From Loktanella sp. 5RATIMAR09 (GTDB lineage Bacteria; Pseudomonadota; Alphaproteobacteria; Rhodobacterales; Rhodobacteraceae), in assembly GCF_001419985.1 (NCBI RefSeq), contig NZ_LJAL01000001.1:186001-250000 (forward strand): 64,000 bases of DNA, in the 5' to 3' direction. Below, piece after piece: positions 1 through 7,980 of the stretch. The translations under genes and the position numbers were made by a program. Every line of letters starts with the position of its first letter. Position 1 is the stretch's first letter. The notes under the pieces were generated by a model. That model saw nothing but the letters and a program-made list of their open reading frames with translations. It ran no database searches and was not told the origin of the DNA.

Positions 1-3000
1 GGGTAACGGGTTGCAGTAGGCAGGATGGTGGGCTCGATGTTTCGGCGGAACTCATGATGGCTATACCAATACAGGTGTGGCCGCTCTGGCCAGCCTTCGA
101 GGACCCAAAAATTGTCCGCCAACCTAGCTTGCAACTGATCTAGAGCGATGCGCTGATACTTTTTCCCTATGCGCTCAAGGTCGTTCTCATGGCGTGAGTA
201 ACTTCCTCCGTGCCCATCCTTTGGGAATAACTCTTCTGTCCATCCAAGTTCGTAGGCTCGCTTAGTAATCCAAAGACGGCACTGCTGAACGCTGATTGTC
301 TCGTAGTCACCGTGGCCCGCTGCGTCGTTGAAATACTCATCAACCAATCGATTCCGTTCTTCTGCATCGAGCAGCTCGTTCAGTTCAGCAAGAGCGTCTT
401 CCTTGCTGATTTCAGTATCTTTTTTCCCATTATCTAATCTGATGGTTTCCTCTTCCGCCTCAACGCCATCCCTATCGACAAACGTGCGTAAAATGATGTC
501 GATTGGAACGATCGATGCCTGTTCGTAAGCCTCAAGCGCCACCACTCTTTCTGGATGAGGATCGATGATTTCAGATTTGAAACGGTCTTTCACTTCTGAA
601 GCTGCGACGGGTTTGGGTTCCGAAAGTCGTGTGGTTAGGAAGCCACGCACTCGCCCCGGAATGCTATACTTGCCGTAGTCACCCCACTCACTCGACGCCG
701 AAATGAAGATTGATTTACCGCCACGACTATCTGCGATTTTCTCAACCTGCTCTTTTGTCAGGCCGAATATAGGCTCTTCAGAGCCGAAAGGGTGATAACA
801 ATTTTCGAGCTTTGCACCCGCTTCCAAGGCGTTTTTGTGCGATGCGAGTTCGACGATCCCCAGAGCGTAATCCCTGGTAATCAGCGACACCGGCGGCGCA
901 CCTTCAGCAAAAGCCTTTGCGAAGACCAGGCTCGAGTATGTTCTCAGCCGCTCCACACTGGGATCGATGCAGCAGGCTCCAAAAGCTGCCGCATAGAGCC
1001 TTTCAACCACGTAGGGATCATTGCAGAAGTTCATCTCCTCAAAAACAAAGTCGAATACATCCGACCTGCTTAAGAACAGTGAGGTCAGCGCCTTAGTCGA
1101 CCGATCCCGCAAAGTTATGTGGGATGCCGACAAGGACCATGCCAGGACCAAAGAAGCCAACTCCATGTGCCTAGCGTCGGTTTTACGCTCTTTTGTCGAC
1201 ATTGCCCAGGAGATGATGCGATCGATCTGGCTGAACTCGTCTCTGGACGCCCAGTTGATCCAGCGGGTCCAGTGACTGTCTCGTTCTGCCATCCCAAAGC
1301 TTTGCAGGTGCGTGTTCAGAAACTTCGCATTGTACGGATGATCAATTGTGATGGACACTTCCAGTAGCAAGCCTTGAGGGTCGATAGAGTAGCCGTCCAG
1401 AGCGTTCAGGAGGTCTTCGGCGTCATTTGTGAATGCGTCCAACTTTCTCCATTTGAAGCTTTCGGCAAAACCCTGTTGAAGCGTGCCGTCTTCCCAGTGT
1501 CTTTCCCAGTCAGGCACCTCGGTTGCGAACTCCGTGCCGAGTTTTTCTGGGTAGATCGTCGACAATGCGCCTACAAGTCCAGCGTACTCGTAGCGAATTT
1601 GGCTCGTAAGTTCGCCGTCGTAAAAGAGGAAGTTCAGCGGCCCTCCTGGCTGAAATTCCGCCCCCAATTGCGACCGAGTGTTCTGAATCCCCATCCGCTC
1701 AAGGAGCATCCGCCCCAGTCTAGTGATCGACCACGAATTGGTGCGAGCGGAAGCCCTAGCGGCAACTGCTTTTTCGGCCAACGCGTCTGCCATAAGGTAG
1801 TCCTGAAAACGTTGAAAGGAGAACCTGATAAGCTCAGAAGGGGGGTTCAGCGGATCGATGTTCTTCGAGTAAGGAGGCGGATCGCGACGGAGCAGACTCG
1901 ATTGAATGAATACATCCAGCCATGATTTGCCTTCCGGCGCTTGGCGGCTGCCGAACTGCTGGTGTGCAAGGTCACTGGCAATTTCAAATTCAACGAAATC
2001 TTGCCCATCGACTGCCATGGTAGTCGCTATGCGTTGCACGAATTTCTTTAATGACGATGACAAATCTTCTGGTCGAACAGAGCGCACACCAGTTCTGGAG
2101 GCGATCCCATGGAGGTAAAATGCCATCAACTCTGAAACGCCCTGCAAACCTCTTGGAAATTCTGACTCACCTCGTTCAAGCAGTGCTTCGCTTGTGCTTT
2201 TCAAGAAGAGAGGGTTGGTGAATTCGGGGGAGAGCCAGGGCGTGTTTGGTCGAGATATGCCCTTGTTGTCCAAGTATTGGATTGCGGCGCGTTCACGTTC
2301 TTCAAGGCTGAAGAAGCCTTGCATGCTGAAGGCGGGCACGGTTTTTAGTAGGTTTTCAGGAATCGCATACCTTGAGTAGACATCTCGGCAAGAAAAGACG
2401 GCAGCGATATACGGATATGGTCGTAGTGCATCGACGACTTGAGGTATCCAGTGCATCCAGTAGGTTGAGCCTGCTCCTTCGTTGATTGCGTCAAAGAAAA
2501 GTAGAGTTCTTTGCCCTTTCCTTGAACCGGCTGCGTCCAGAATACCAAGAATTTCGTCTGAGGTATTTGCTTTAAGCCCCAAGAGGCCGCCGAGTTGCGG
2601 CCAAAATGGAGCGTCAGACAAGTCTTGACCCAGAATAACGACAGTCGGCAAACCGTCTTGAACACGTTGTGATGCGGCTTGTCCTAGAGAATGGGATTTG
2701 CCTGAACCGGCTTCGCCAAGCACTATCGCAGACTTAGCTGCTTCTGCAGACCAGTCACGTTGCCTGAGCGCATCGTCCAGCGTGGCAACGGCCGTCTGAA
2801 GCTTCCTCAAGCTATCTTTAACAACCTTGAACTCCTGCTTTTCGGCCTCCTCTAGGCTTTTGCTATCGGTAGTCGAAAATGGTCGTTCTAACTTCCACGC
2901 AAGCTTGTGCAGCTCATCCAGCGTTTCTTTGGCCTTTGCCAAATTCCACTTTATCGTTGGTTCCTGATCGATGAGCACCTGCATCTCAACAAGTTCTGAC

Positions 3001-3761
3001 CAGAGTGAATTCGCTTCTGCTAAAACCTTGGGGTCTGGTTTCAAAGATGTTGTGGTAAACTCGATTGACGGAACTCTGTTGCTCGCCAAGAAAATAAAGG
3101 CATCTTGAAGACGAGCCCGCGATTTTGGTCCTCTGACGATAGCGTCGAACATTGCTTCAATTGATACTTCGACATGGTCTTCAGGGTTGAAACGATCGTC
3201 TAGTTTTAATACCGCCGCCGCGACTTGACTACTAAACCACGCGTCGTCGAGGACATCGCCACCGAACCAAAAGCGCTGTAAGGCGAGATTATCGTTGACG
3301 AGAAGCTTGTCATTGAGAACCGTCGCGCCCCAACATTCGAACTCAATCGAAATGGAACTCTTGTCCGCCAGCGCTTTCCAAGCCGCAACGCGATCATCCC
3401 ATTTTTCTTGTTGTGACTTGCCCTTCGCTTTTGGACCCCGCTTGGGCGTGAAGTCGAGCGGCAGAGCAAACACATATCTTTTGAGTTCCGGATGGGTCTT
3501 CAGCGCTTGCTCAACGGATTTGTCCATTTGCGTCCACTGGGTATCCCCAAGGGCTTCAAAGAACTTTGACTGGTAGCCGACCTTGTCGCCGTTTTTCAGC
3601 ATCCAGATGGCCTCGACTCCACCGTCTCCGCCTCTGCCATCGTTCGGCTGGAATTCGTACGCATTTTCCGGCGGTTCTCGTCGCGCCAAAATCTTTATCA
3701 GTGCCTCAAAAGAGTCGCGCTTGCCCGTTTCGAATCCATGAATTTTTTGAAGATCAATCAT
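1..3761 (-). CDS. Nuclease-STAND NTPase (Avs-like antiviral ATPase), C-terminus beyond window
   Basis: An uninterrupted minus-strand frame from an ATG at 3761 runs off the left edge (at least 1253 residues). The N-terminal ~170 residues look like a PD-(D/E)xK nuclease of the Cap4/Mrr type: GGDGGVE with D46 and E50, then Q64-S-K66. A STAND-type P-loop follows: Walker A GEAGSGKS at 349-356 and a Walker B-like LLFFDAINE with D424. The remainder is long, probably helical, and includes RIGKKYQ...ARLADN near 1197-1217. Nuclease, NTPase and a long C-terminal sensor in this order is the layout of Avs defence proteins; the Avs type cannot be assigned by eye. It is the last gene of a three-gene operon, 40 bp after its neighbour, on an integrated island, and is visibly AT-richer than the chromosome to the right. 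The antiviral role is inferred. Confidence 0.75.
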   Translation of the reverse strand, partial: MIDLQKIHGFETGKRDSFEALIKILARREPPENAYEFQPNDGRGGDGGVEAIWMLKNGDKVGYQSKFFEALGDTQWTQMDKSVEQALKTHPELKRYVFALPLDFTPKRGPKAKGKSQQEKWDDRVAAWKALADKSSISIEFECWGATVLNDKLLVNDNLALQRFWFGGDVLDDAWFSSQVAAAVLKLDDRFNPEDHVEVSIEAMFDAIVRGPKSRARLQDAFIFLASNRVPSIEFTTTSLKPDPKVLAEANSLWSELVEMQVLIDQEPTIKWNLAKAKETLDELHKLAWKLERPFSTTDSKSLEEAEKQEFKVVKDSLRKLQTAVATLDDALRQRDWSAEAAKSAIVLGEAGSGKSHSLGQAASQRVQDGLPTVVILGQDLSDAPFWPQLGGLLGLKANTSDEILGILDAAGSRKGQRTLLFFDAINEGAGSTYWMHWIPQVVDALRPYPYIAAVFSCRDVYSRYAIPENLLKTVPAFSMQGFFSLEERERAAIQYLDNKGISRPNTPWLSPEFTNPLFLKSTSEALLERGESEFPRGLQGVSELMAFYLHGIASRTGVRSVRPEDLSSSLKKFVQRIATTMAVDGQDFVEFEIASDLAHQQFGSRQAPEGKSWLDVFIQSSLLRRDPPPYSKNIDPLNPPSELIRFSFQRFQDYLMADALAEKAVAARASARTNSWSITRLGRMLLERMGIQNTRSQLGAEFQPGGPLNFLFYDGELTSQIRYEYAGLVGALSTIYPEKLGTEFATEVPDWERHWEDGTLQQGFAESFKWRKLDAFTNDAEDLLNALDGYSIDPQGLLLEVSITIDHPYNAKFLNTHLQSFGMAERDSHWTRWINWASRDEFSQIDRIISWAMSTKERKTDARHMELASLVLAWSLSASHITLRDRSTKALTSLFLSRSDVFDFVFEEMNFCNDPYVVERLYAAAFGACCIDPSVERLRTYSSLVFAKAFAEGAPPVSLITRDYALGIVELASHKNALEAGAKLENCYHPFGSEEPIFGLTKEQVEKIADSRGGKSIFISASSEWGDYGKYSIPGRVRGFLTTRLSEPKPVAASEVKDRFKSEIIDPHPERVVALEAYEQASIVPIDIILRTFVDRDGVEAEEETIRLDNGKKDTEISKEDALAELNELLDAEERNRLVDEYFNDAAGHGDYETISVQQCRLWITKRAYELGWTEELFPKDGHGGSYSRHENDLERIGKKYQRIALDQLQARLADNFWVLEGWPERPHLYWYSHHEFRRNIEPTILPTATRY

Positions 3762-3801
3762 CGCTCTTGCCGCCGAAAATACTTAAAAAAACTTCCAAAA
3801 T

Positions 3802-4377
3802 TCACTCTTCCAGCATCCGGAAAGCCCTTTGCTCGAGAAAGGTCTCAATCGTGTAAGTGGCAAGGAAATGTTGGCTTAGTCCGACAGGTTTGAGAAGCCG
3901 TTGCTCCACTACTGCGCAAACGCCCATGATTGCAATGCCAATGGCCACCCAAACCAAAGGCGTGAGGGAAAGACTCTCTGAAGGGAATGCCCAGAATAGC
4001 AGCGGAACGGCAATGAATGGCAAGCCGAGCAGGCTAAAGTAGCGGACCTTTTTCAGTTTAAGCTCTAGAGTCTCTGCGAGATGTTTGTGTTCCTCCGCGA
4101 TTTGACCTTCCCAGGCCAGAAACTCGTCTTCCAATTGTCCTCGAAGGTAGTGACCGCAGCGGCAATAATCCCTCGTGAGGTACTCCATCTGCTCGCAACA
4201 GGCGCACCTGAACGCGTTGATTCCAGGCGCATTGGGTCTTGTTGGATCACGTCGAATTGGTTTTTCGCTCGGAGCGAGAGCGTGTTCTTCTAGAAATCGA
4301 TCCACGCGATCTGACATCGACATCGTTCGCGGCTTCAGCACGTGGACATTCGATGGCAGCTGACCGTCGGACATCAT
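3802..4377 (-). CDS. Zinc-ribbon, two-TM membrane protein of the defence operon
   Basis: 191 residues, family not recognised. Residues ~57-77 hold a compact CxxC...CxC cysteine cluster (CACC and CRCG) that could bind zinc. A charged helical stretch follows, then two hydrophobic segments (about 112-130 and 137-158), suggesting a cytosolic zinc ribbon anchored by a two-helix hairpin. The start overlaps the stop of the upstream XRE gene by four bases (ATGA), implying translational coupling, and the nuclease-STAND gene begins 40 bp downstream. The operon position suggests an accessory or control protein of the STAND system; its function is unknown. The ATG two codons in is also a possible start. 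Confidence 0.6.
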   Translation of the reverse strand: MMSDGQLPSNVHVLKPRTMSMSDRVDRFLEEHALAPSEKPIRRDPTRPNAPGINAFRCACCEQMEYLTRDYCRCGHYLRGQLEDEFLAWEGQIAEEHKHLAETLELKLKKVRYFSLLGLPFIAVPLLFWAFPSESLSLTPLVWVAIGIAIMGVCAVVEQRLLKPVGLSQHFLATYTIETFLEQRAFRMLEE

Positions 4378-4808
4378 GCGACTAGACCCAAGATGCGATC
4401 TACTCGTTGCGTGTCGGGCGCATTTTCGGTCGGATTCAAGGTGTCCTGATTGAGGAACTCAGCGAAGAGGAAATCGATTGCGTCCCACTTTTTCTCATCT
4501 GGTACTGATAGGCCGCGTTCGTTGATCCGATGCTCTACGGCCATACCGACCCTGCGATAGGCACGGGCCATTTCACGTTCACGCCGAGTCAATCCAGGCT
4601 CTACGTCGCCTTCCAGCACCCAAAGCGGGTCTGCCTGGAACTCTTGGAATACCTTCAGGAGCAGCGATCCGGGTAGGTCGCGTTCGCCCCTTTCATAGTA
4701 CTGATATGCGCTCCGGCTGACGTGTAGGCGCTCTGCCATCTCTTCCTGAGACAGTTTTTCTTGGCGTCTTATCGCCGACAATCGATGTCCCAGACCTTCA
4801 ACAGTCAT
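4374..4808 (-). CDS. XRE-family HTH transcriptional regulator
   Basis: 144 residues from the ATG at 4808, preceded by AAGG about 7 nt upstream; a TTG-initiated longer form from 4841 is less likely because it would cover the putative operator. The N-terminal ~60 residues are a Cro/C1-type HTH (LSQEEMAERLHVSRSAYQYYERGERDLP). The C-terminal half is charged and helical with no recognised ligand domain. It is the first gene of the operon with the zinc-ribbon membrane protein (ATGA overlap) and the nuclease-STAND NTPase, and divergent from the excisionase/integrase genes. It probably represses its own operon, and possibly the integrase side, through the dyads at 4833-4869. Autoregulation is inferred from the layout. 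Confidence 0.8.
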   Translation of the reverse strand: MTVEGLGHRLSAIRRQEKLSQEEMAERLHVSRSAYQYYERGERDLPGSLLLKVFQEFQADPLWVLEGDVEPGLTRREREMARAYRRVGMAVEHRINERGLSVPDEKKWDAIDFLFAEFLNQDTLNPTENAPDTQRVDRILGLVA

Positions 4809-4832
4809 TCGCAACCTTAAAATTAGTTGCAC

Positions 4833-4869
4833 TGACCACAAATATGGTCACATATATAAATTATGACCA
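4833..4869. promoter_or_regulatory. Three TGACCA half-sites, likely operator of the XRE regulator
   Basis: TGACCA (4833-4838), six bases, then TGGTCA (4845-4850) is a perfect inverted repeat. A third half-site TGACCA follows at 4864-4869, so the last two half-sites form a second, wider dyad. The sites lie just upstream of the XRE start and on the divergent side facing the excisionase gene. The surrounding AT-rich stretch (acatatataaa) could hold a -10 element. The position suits autoregulation by the XRE protein. Confidence 0.55.
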
Positions 4870-4982
4870 TAATACGCGGCTATGCGCTTGTTTCTTACAT
4901 GCTGAGCGTACTTTTGTTTCATCCTGAAGGCAAAACAGAATCGTTTGCTTCGTTTTGTGGTCGAGACAGCCAGAGGTGACGC

Positions 4983-5201
4983 ATGACGAAACTCCTTGAA
5001 ACACCGAAAGAACTTGCTGAGCGCGTCGGCATTCCTGTGACCAACGTTCGCTACCTGATCCGTGAGGATATGCTGGATCACATCTACACCGCGCCTGGGA
5101 AACGGAATCCGAAAATCCTAAGCGGGGCTTGGGAGAAGTATGTGACCCAGTTCACGGTCAAAGCCGAACCCAAAGAAGCAAGCTCGCGCAGGGAGGGCTG
5201 A
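4983..5201 (+). CDS. Small excisionase/AlpA-like DNA-binding protein
   Basis: 72 residues. LLETPKELAERVGIPVTNVRYLIREDMLDHIYTA looks like the single winged HTH of MerR/AlpA/Xis-type small proteins that choose a site through a recognition helix. It starts the forward cluster with a second HTH-like gene 3 bp downstream and the tyrosine integrase after that. This position fits a directionality factor that assists excision of the island or regulates the integrase. The basic C-terminal tail (EASSRREG) could contact DNA. Assignment rests on size, HTH pattern and neighbours. Confidence 0.6.
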   Translation: MTKLLETPKELAERVGIPVTNVRYLIREDMLDHIYTAPGKRNPKILSGAWEKYVTQFTVKAEPKEASSRREG

Positions 5202-5204
5202 TCC

Positions 5205-5552
5205 ATGTCTAGTCAAGACGCTGCTGACGGTTCTCAAATCCTCGAGCTTGGGAAAACACCCGCGCAATGGGTCGAGGTGATGTCTGGCATGGGGATCGAC
5301 ATCTCCGAGAGAACGCTGCGCGAGCGCGCCAACGACACCGGCGCATTCTACCGCCTTGGGCGAACCATGCTGATCACGCCCGCGCAGATCGATAAGATTT
5401 TTGAAGGAGGCCAAGCATGCCGCTCCAAATCTACAAGAGGGGTCGCTTCTACTGGGCAAAGGGCTGGGTCGAGTACAACGGCAGGCCAATCGCAGGCCCA
5501 TACCGGCGAAGCACTAAGGCATCTACAGAAGCAGGCGCACGGGACTGGATAA
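5205..5552 (+). CDS. Small HTH-like protein overlapping the integrase start
   Basis: 115 residues starting 3 bp after the preceding stop. Residues ~10-68 (TPAQWVEVMSGMGIDISERTLRERANDTGAFYRLGRTMLITPAQIDKI) look like the small HTH proteins often found before alphaproteobacterial integrases. The last ~45 residues are read in another frame across the first 136 bases of the integrase. The N-terminal half is convincing as protein. The overlapping tail (Ser/Thr/Gln/Gly-rich) may be real or only the consequence of no early stop. A role in recombination control is inferred from context. Confidence 0.5.
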   Translation: MSSQDAADGSQILELGKTPAQWVEVMSGMGIDISERTLRERANDTGAFYRLGRTMLITPAQIDKIFEGGQACRSKSTRGVASTGQRAGSSTTAGQSQAHTGEALRHLQKQAHGTG

Positions 5553-6511
5553 ACCATGAGACGGAGCTTCAGATACGTCGACACGTGGTTGGCGATGAAC
5601 CGAGCAAGACATTCTCGGATGCAATCATGCTCTATAACGCCTCGCCGAAGACTGCGAAGCAATTGATCCCGATAGTCGAAGAGATTGGCGACATGCCGTT
5701 GGGCGCGATCTCTGGTGCGCTCCTGAAAGGTCTTGGCCCAAAACTTAAGCCTAAAGCCTCGACCGATACTTGGTGGCGCGAGATTGTGACCCCGGCGAGT
5801 GCGGTTATCAACAACGCACACGAGTTGGAAGGCACTCCGCTGATCAGAGTAAAGCCTTACGATAAGTTCGAGCGCATCGCCCAAGACAAGCGACGCGGGA
5901 AGATCAGTCGAATTGAACGCAAACCAGCGGACAAAGAATGGATCGAAGCCTTCTGCCGTGCCGCTGATCCTTACAACGCCGCCTTGGTCCGCTTCATGTT
6001 CGAGACGGCGGCTCGGATCGATCAGGCGGTCTCAATTGAGCCTGACGATCTGCGGCCCGCCGAGAACAAGGTCAGGGTAAAGGCGCAGAAAGGTCATCCG
6101 GAAAGTTGGATCACTGTCTCGCCGCAGATGATGGATGAGCTATTGGCCCTACCACCAAAGCGCCCAAAGAACCGGAAGACCGGCAGGTTCATGAAACCGC
6201 GTGTGTTCGGTTACGGAAGCTCAACGGGTTACAACACGCGCTGGAAGACGATCTGCAAGAGCGCGGACATTCCATACCTCTCAGCGCACCCGGCAGGACG
6301 GCACGGGTTCTTCACTGAATTGGTCGTCCGTCAAGGCGTCGATCCGGTCACTGCAGCCAAGGCTGGCCGCTGGTCCGACCCCAATTTGCCTATGCGCATC
6401 TATGCCCACGCAGAGACGGACGAGGCCGATGTCAGAGCTCGTTTTCGTACAAACCACGTACAGGCGGACACTGTACAAACACTTAAGAGCAAGAAATCAA
6501 AGAAGGAATAG
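5417..6511 (+). CDS. Tyrosine recombinase/phage-type integrase
   Basis: 364 residues. The N-terminal ~60 residues form the basic arm-binding type region (IYKRGRFYWAKGWVEYNGRPIAGPYRRST), followed by a core-binding helical region. The catalytic domain shows R200 (ETAARIDQA), K225 in the beta-hairpin, the box II motif HPAGRH at 291-296, W319 in GRWSDP and the nucleophile Y329 in RIYAHA. All expected catalytic positions are therefore present and the enzyme should be active. The stop codon is only 11 bp before a tRNA 3' fragment, marking this as the integrase of the island to its left. AAGGAGG lies just upstream of the ATG. Confidence 0.92.
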   Translation: MPLQIYKRGRFYWAKGWVEYNGRPIAGPYRRSTKASTEAGARDWINHETELQIRRHVVGDEPSKTFSDAIMLYNASPKTAKQLIPIVEEIGDMPLGAISGALLKGLGPKLKPKASTDTWWREIVTPASAVINNAHELEGTPLIRVKPYDKFERIAQDKRRGKISRIERKPADKEWIEAFCRAADPYNAALVRFMFETAARIDQAVSIEPDDLRPAENKVRVKAQKGHPESWITVSPQMMDELLALPPKRPKNRKTGRFMKPRVFGYGSSTGYNTRWKTICKSADIPYLSAHPAGRHGFFTELVVRQGVDPVTAAKAGRWSDPNLPMRIYAHAETDEADVRARFRTNHVQADTVQTLKSKKSKKE

Positions 6512-6522
6512 CGCTATGAACG

Positions 6523-6572
6523 GTTCCCTCCTAAGGGGCAGGTTGCAGGTTCGAATCCTGCCGGGGTCACCA
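6523..6572 (+). other. 3' tRNA fragment (probable tRNA-Arg-CCT): island attachment site
   Basis: The segment carries a CTCCTAA anticodon loop (anticodon CCT at 6530-6532), a complete T-arm GCAGG-TTCGAAT-CCTGC, an acceptor 3' strand CGGGGTC, discriminator A and CCA (6570-6572). No D-arm or 5' acceptor strand precedes it, because the integrase stop is only 11 bp away. This is the classic duplicated 3' end left when an element inserts into a tRNA gene. The core direct repeat should match the 3' half of an intact plus-strand tRNA-Arg beyond the left edge. The amino-acid identity rests on the CCT anticodon. Confidence 0.75.
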
Positions 6573-6584
6573 TTATTCACTTGG

Positions 6585-7274
6585 CTACCTGTGTTTGCGG
6601 AACAGCTTTTTGTTCAATGCCACGAACCGGTCGATGGGCCATGTCCAGAACGACGGGTCTTTGGCCCGCAGGTAGATATAGCCCAGCCAGCTGGCCAATG
6701 CCGCGCCGATGACGTCGACGATCAGGTCGCCCATAGTGTCTTGCAGCCCTGATTTCTGCATGTTCAGCCCGAACCACTGGTCCATTGCGAATTCAAAGAT
6801 TTCCCAACACGCACCCACAGTTACCGCTAAACCGAATGCCATCAGACACATCGCCCATGGCGGCGCGGCAAAACGGTCGCCCTCGAACATCATCAACACA
6901 AAGATGAACCCCACCAGTCCAAAGCCGATCGCGGATGAGCCGTGTAGCGCAATATCCCACCACCAGAACCGCTCATAAAAATCAAAGGCTTCACCCATAA
7001 AGATCGAGGCGATCACAAAGACAGTGACGGCAGTGACAAAAGGCAGTGGCAAGGTAATGTCGAGCCTGCGGGCAAGGAAAAGCGGCGCCAGTGCCAATGC
7101 CAGCGTTGCAAGAGCGACAAATGTGAGTGACCAGCGCCCTTCATACGCAGCCGCCGCCGCTGCCAGAATCAAGAGGGCCCAAAGGCCTCGGACCAGATAT
7201 CCTTGTTGGTGCAGTTCCAGTCTCACACAGTCGCCCTCTGTTTTTATTGTATTTCCTATATATATGACGCTCAT
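6585..7274 (-). CDS. DUF2238/YjdF-like integral membrane protein
   Basis: 229 residues from the ATG at 7274, chosen because GGGGGTG lies just upstream. Six or so hydrophobic segments are evident. The conserved block around WWWDIALHGSSAIGFG and a second block WEIFEFAMDQWFG...SGLQDTMGDLIVD contain acidic and His residues inside or near membrane helices, typical of the DUF2238 family, whose function is unknown. The gene ends 12 bp from the tRNA fragment, so it is the first chromosomal gene outside the island. It is divergent from, and shares its start region with, the EEP-family gene. Confidence 0.7.
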   Translation of the reverse strand: MSVIYIGNTIKTEGDCVRLELHQQGYLVRGLWALLILAAAAAAYEGRWSLTFVALATLALALAPLFLARRLDITLPLPFVTAVTVFVIASIFMGEAFDFYERFWWWDIALHGSSAIGFGLVGFIFVLMMFEGDRFAAPPWAMCLMAFGLAVTVGACWEIFEFAMDQWFGLNMQKSGLQDTMGDLIVDVIGAALASWLGYIYLRAKDPSFWTWPIDRFVALNKKLFRKHR

Positions 7275-7965
7275 GTCACACCCCCGCAAGAACCGCACCC
7301 TCCGGCTGGCCAGTTACAATATCCGCAAGGCGCGCGGTCTTGATGGCCGCCGTGATCCCGGGCGCGTGATTGACGTGATCAACGCGCTGGACGCGGATGT
7401 GATCACCCTGCAGGAGGCCGACCGCAGGCTTGGCGACCGGCCGACCGCAATTCCAACAAACATGATTGCGCAGGCCACCGATTTTGATGTCGTTCCGCTG
7501 GCCGCCAATGATGTCAGCCTTGGCTGGCACGGCAACGCGGTTCTGGTCCGGCGCGGTATTGCCGTGAAAACGGCCTGCCAGATTGATTTACCGGGTGCAG
7601 AGCCGCGCGGCGCTGTGTCAGTCACGCTTGAGAACGGTTTCACAATCATCGGGGTGCATCTGGGATTGCTCCGCCGGTCCCGCCGCCGCCAGTTGCGCGC
7701 TATCGTGGCGGGGTTAGGCCAGAGCCAGAAGGTGGCCATCATCGGTGATATGAATGAATGGGCCGTGACACGCGGCTTTGAGGCGCTGAATGAGGGCTTT
7801 GTCCTTCATAGCCCCGGTCGGAGTTTTCACGCCGCCCGTCCGATTGCGGCACTGGACAGGCTGGCGCTTTCCCATGGCCTGACGCTGGGCGATGCAGGGG
7901 TTGATCAGAGCCCGCTTGCGCGGATGGCCTCGGACCACCTGCCGATCTGGGCAGATATTTCCTAA
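7273..7965 (+). CDS. Endonuclease/exonuclease/phosphatase family protein
   Basis: About 230 residues from the ATG at 7273 (another in-frame ATG lies at 7264). EEP-fold signatures are present in order: LRLASYNIRKARG near the start, DVITLQEADRR with the metal-binding Glu, GWHGNAVLVRR, GVHLGLLRRSRRRQ, GDMNEW, and the terminal SDHLPIWADI with the catalytic Asp-His. These cytosolic metal-dependent enzymes cleave phosphodiesters or phosphate esters in nucleic acids or lipids; the substrate is not readable here. The start codon faces that of the DUF2238 gene on the opposite strand, so both use the same short divergent region. Confidence 0.8.
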   Translation: MSHPRKNRTLRLASYNIRKARGLDGRRDPGRVIDVINALDADVITLQEADRRLGDRPTAIPTNMIAQATDFDVVPLAANDVSLGWHGNAVLVRRGIAVKTACQIDLPGAEPRGAVSVTLENGFTIIGVHLGLLRRSRRRQLRAIVAGLGQSQKVAIIGDMNEWAVTRGFEALNEGFVLHSPGRSFHAARPIAALDRLALSHGLTLGDAGVDQSPLARMASDHLPIWADIS

Positions 7966-7980
7966 GCGCAGACCCCAAAG

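Noticed and set aside
3802..4808. Toxin-antitoxin pair (XRE antitoxin plus 191-residue toxin)
   Set aside because: The second protein has a zinc ribbon and two TM helices rather than a known toxin fold, and the operon continues into the STAND gene; possible but unsupported.
6523..6572. A complete tRNA gene after the integrase
   Set aside because: Only the anticodon loop, T-arm and 3' acceptor can be folded; the D-arm and 5' acceptor are missing and the integrase stop is 11 bp away.
7024..7263. An 80-residue N-terminal extension of the EEP-family protein
   Set aside because: It is Arg/Ala-rich, antisense to the DUF2238 gene, and the family fold starts right after ATG 7273.
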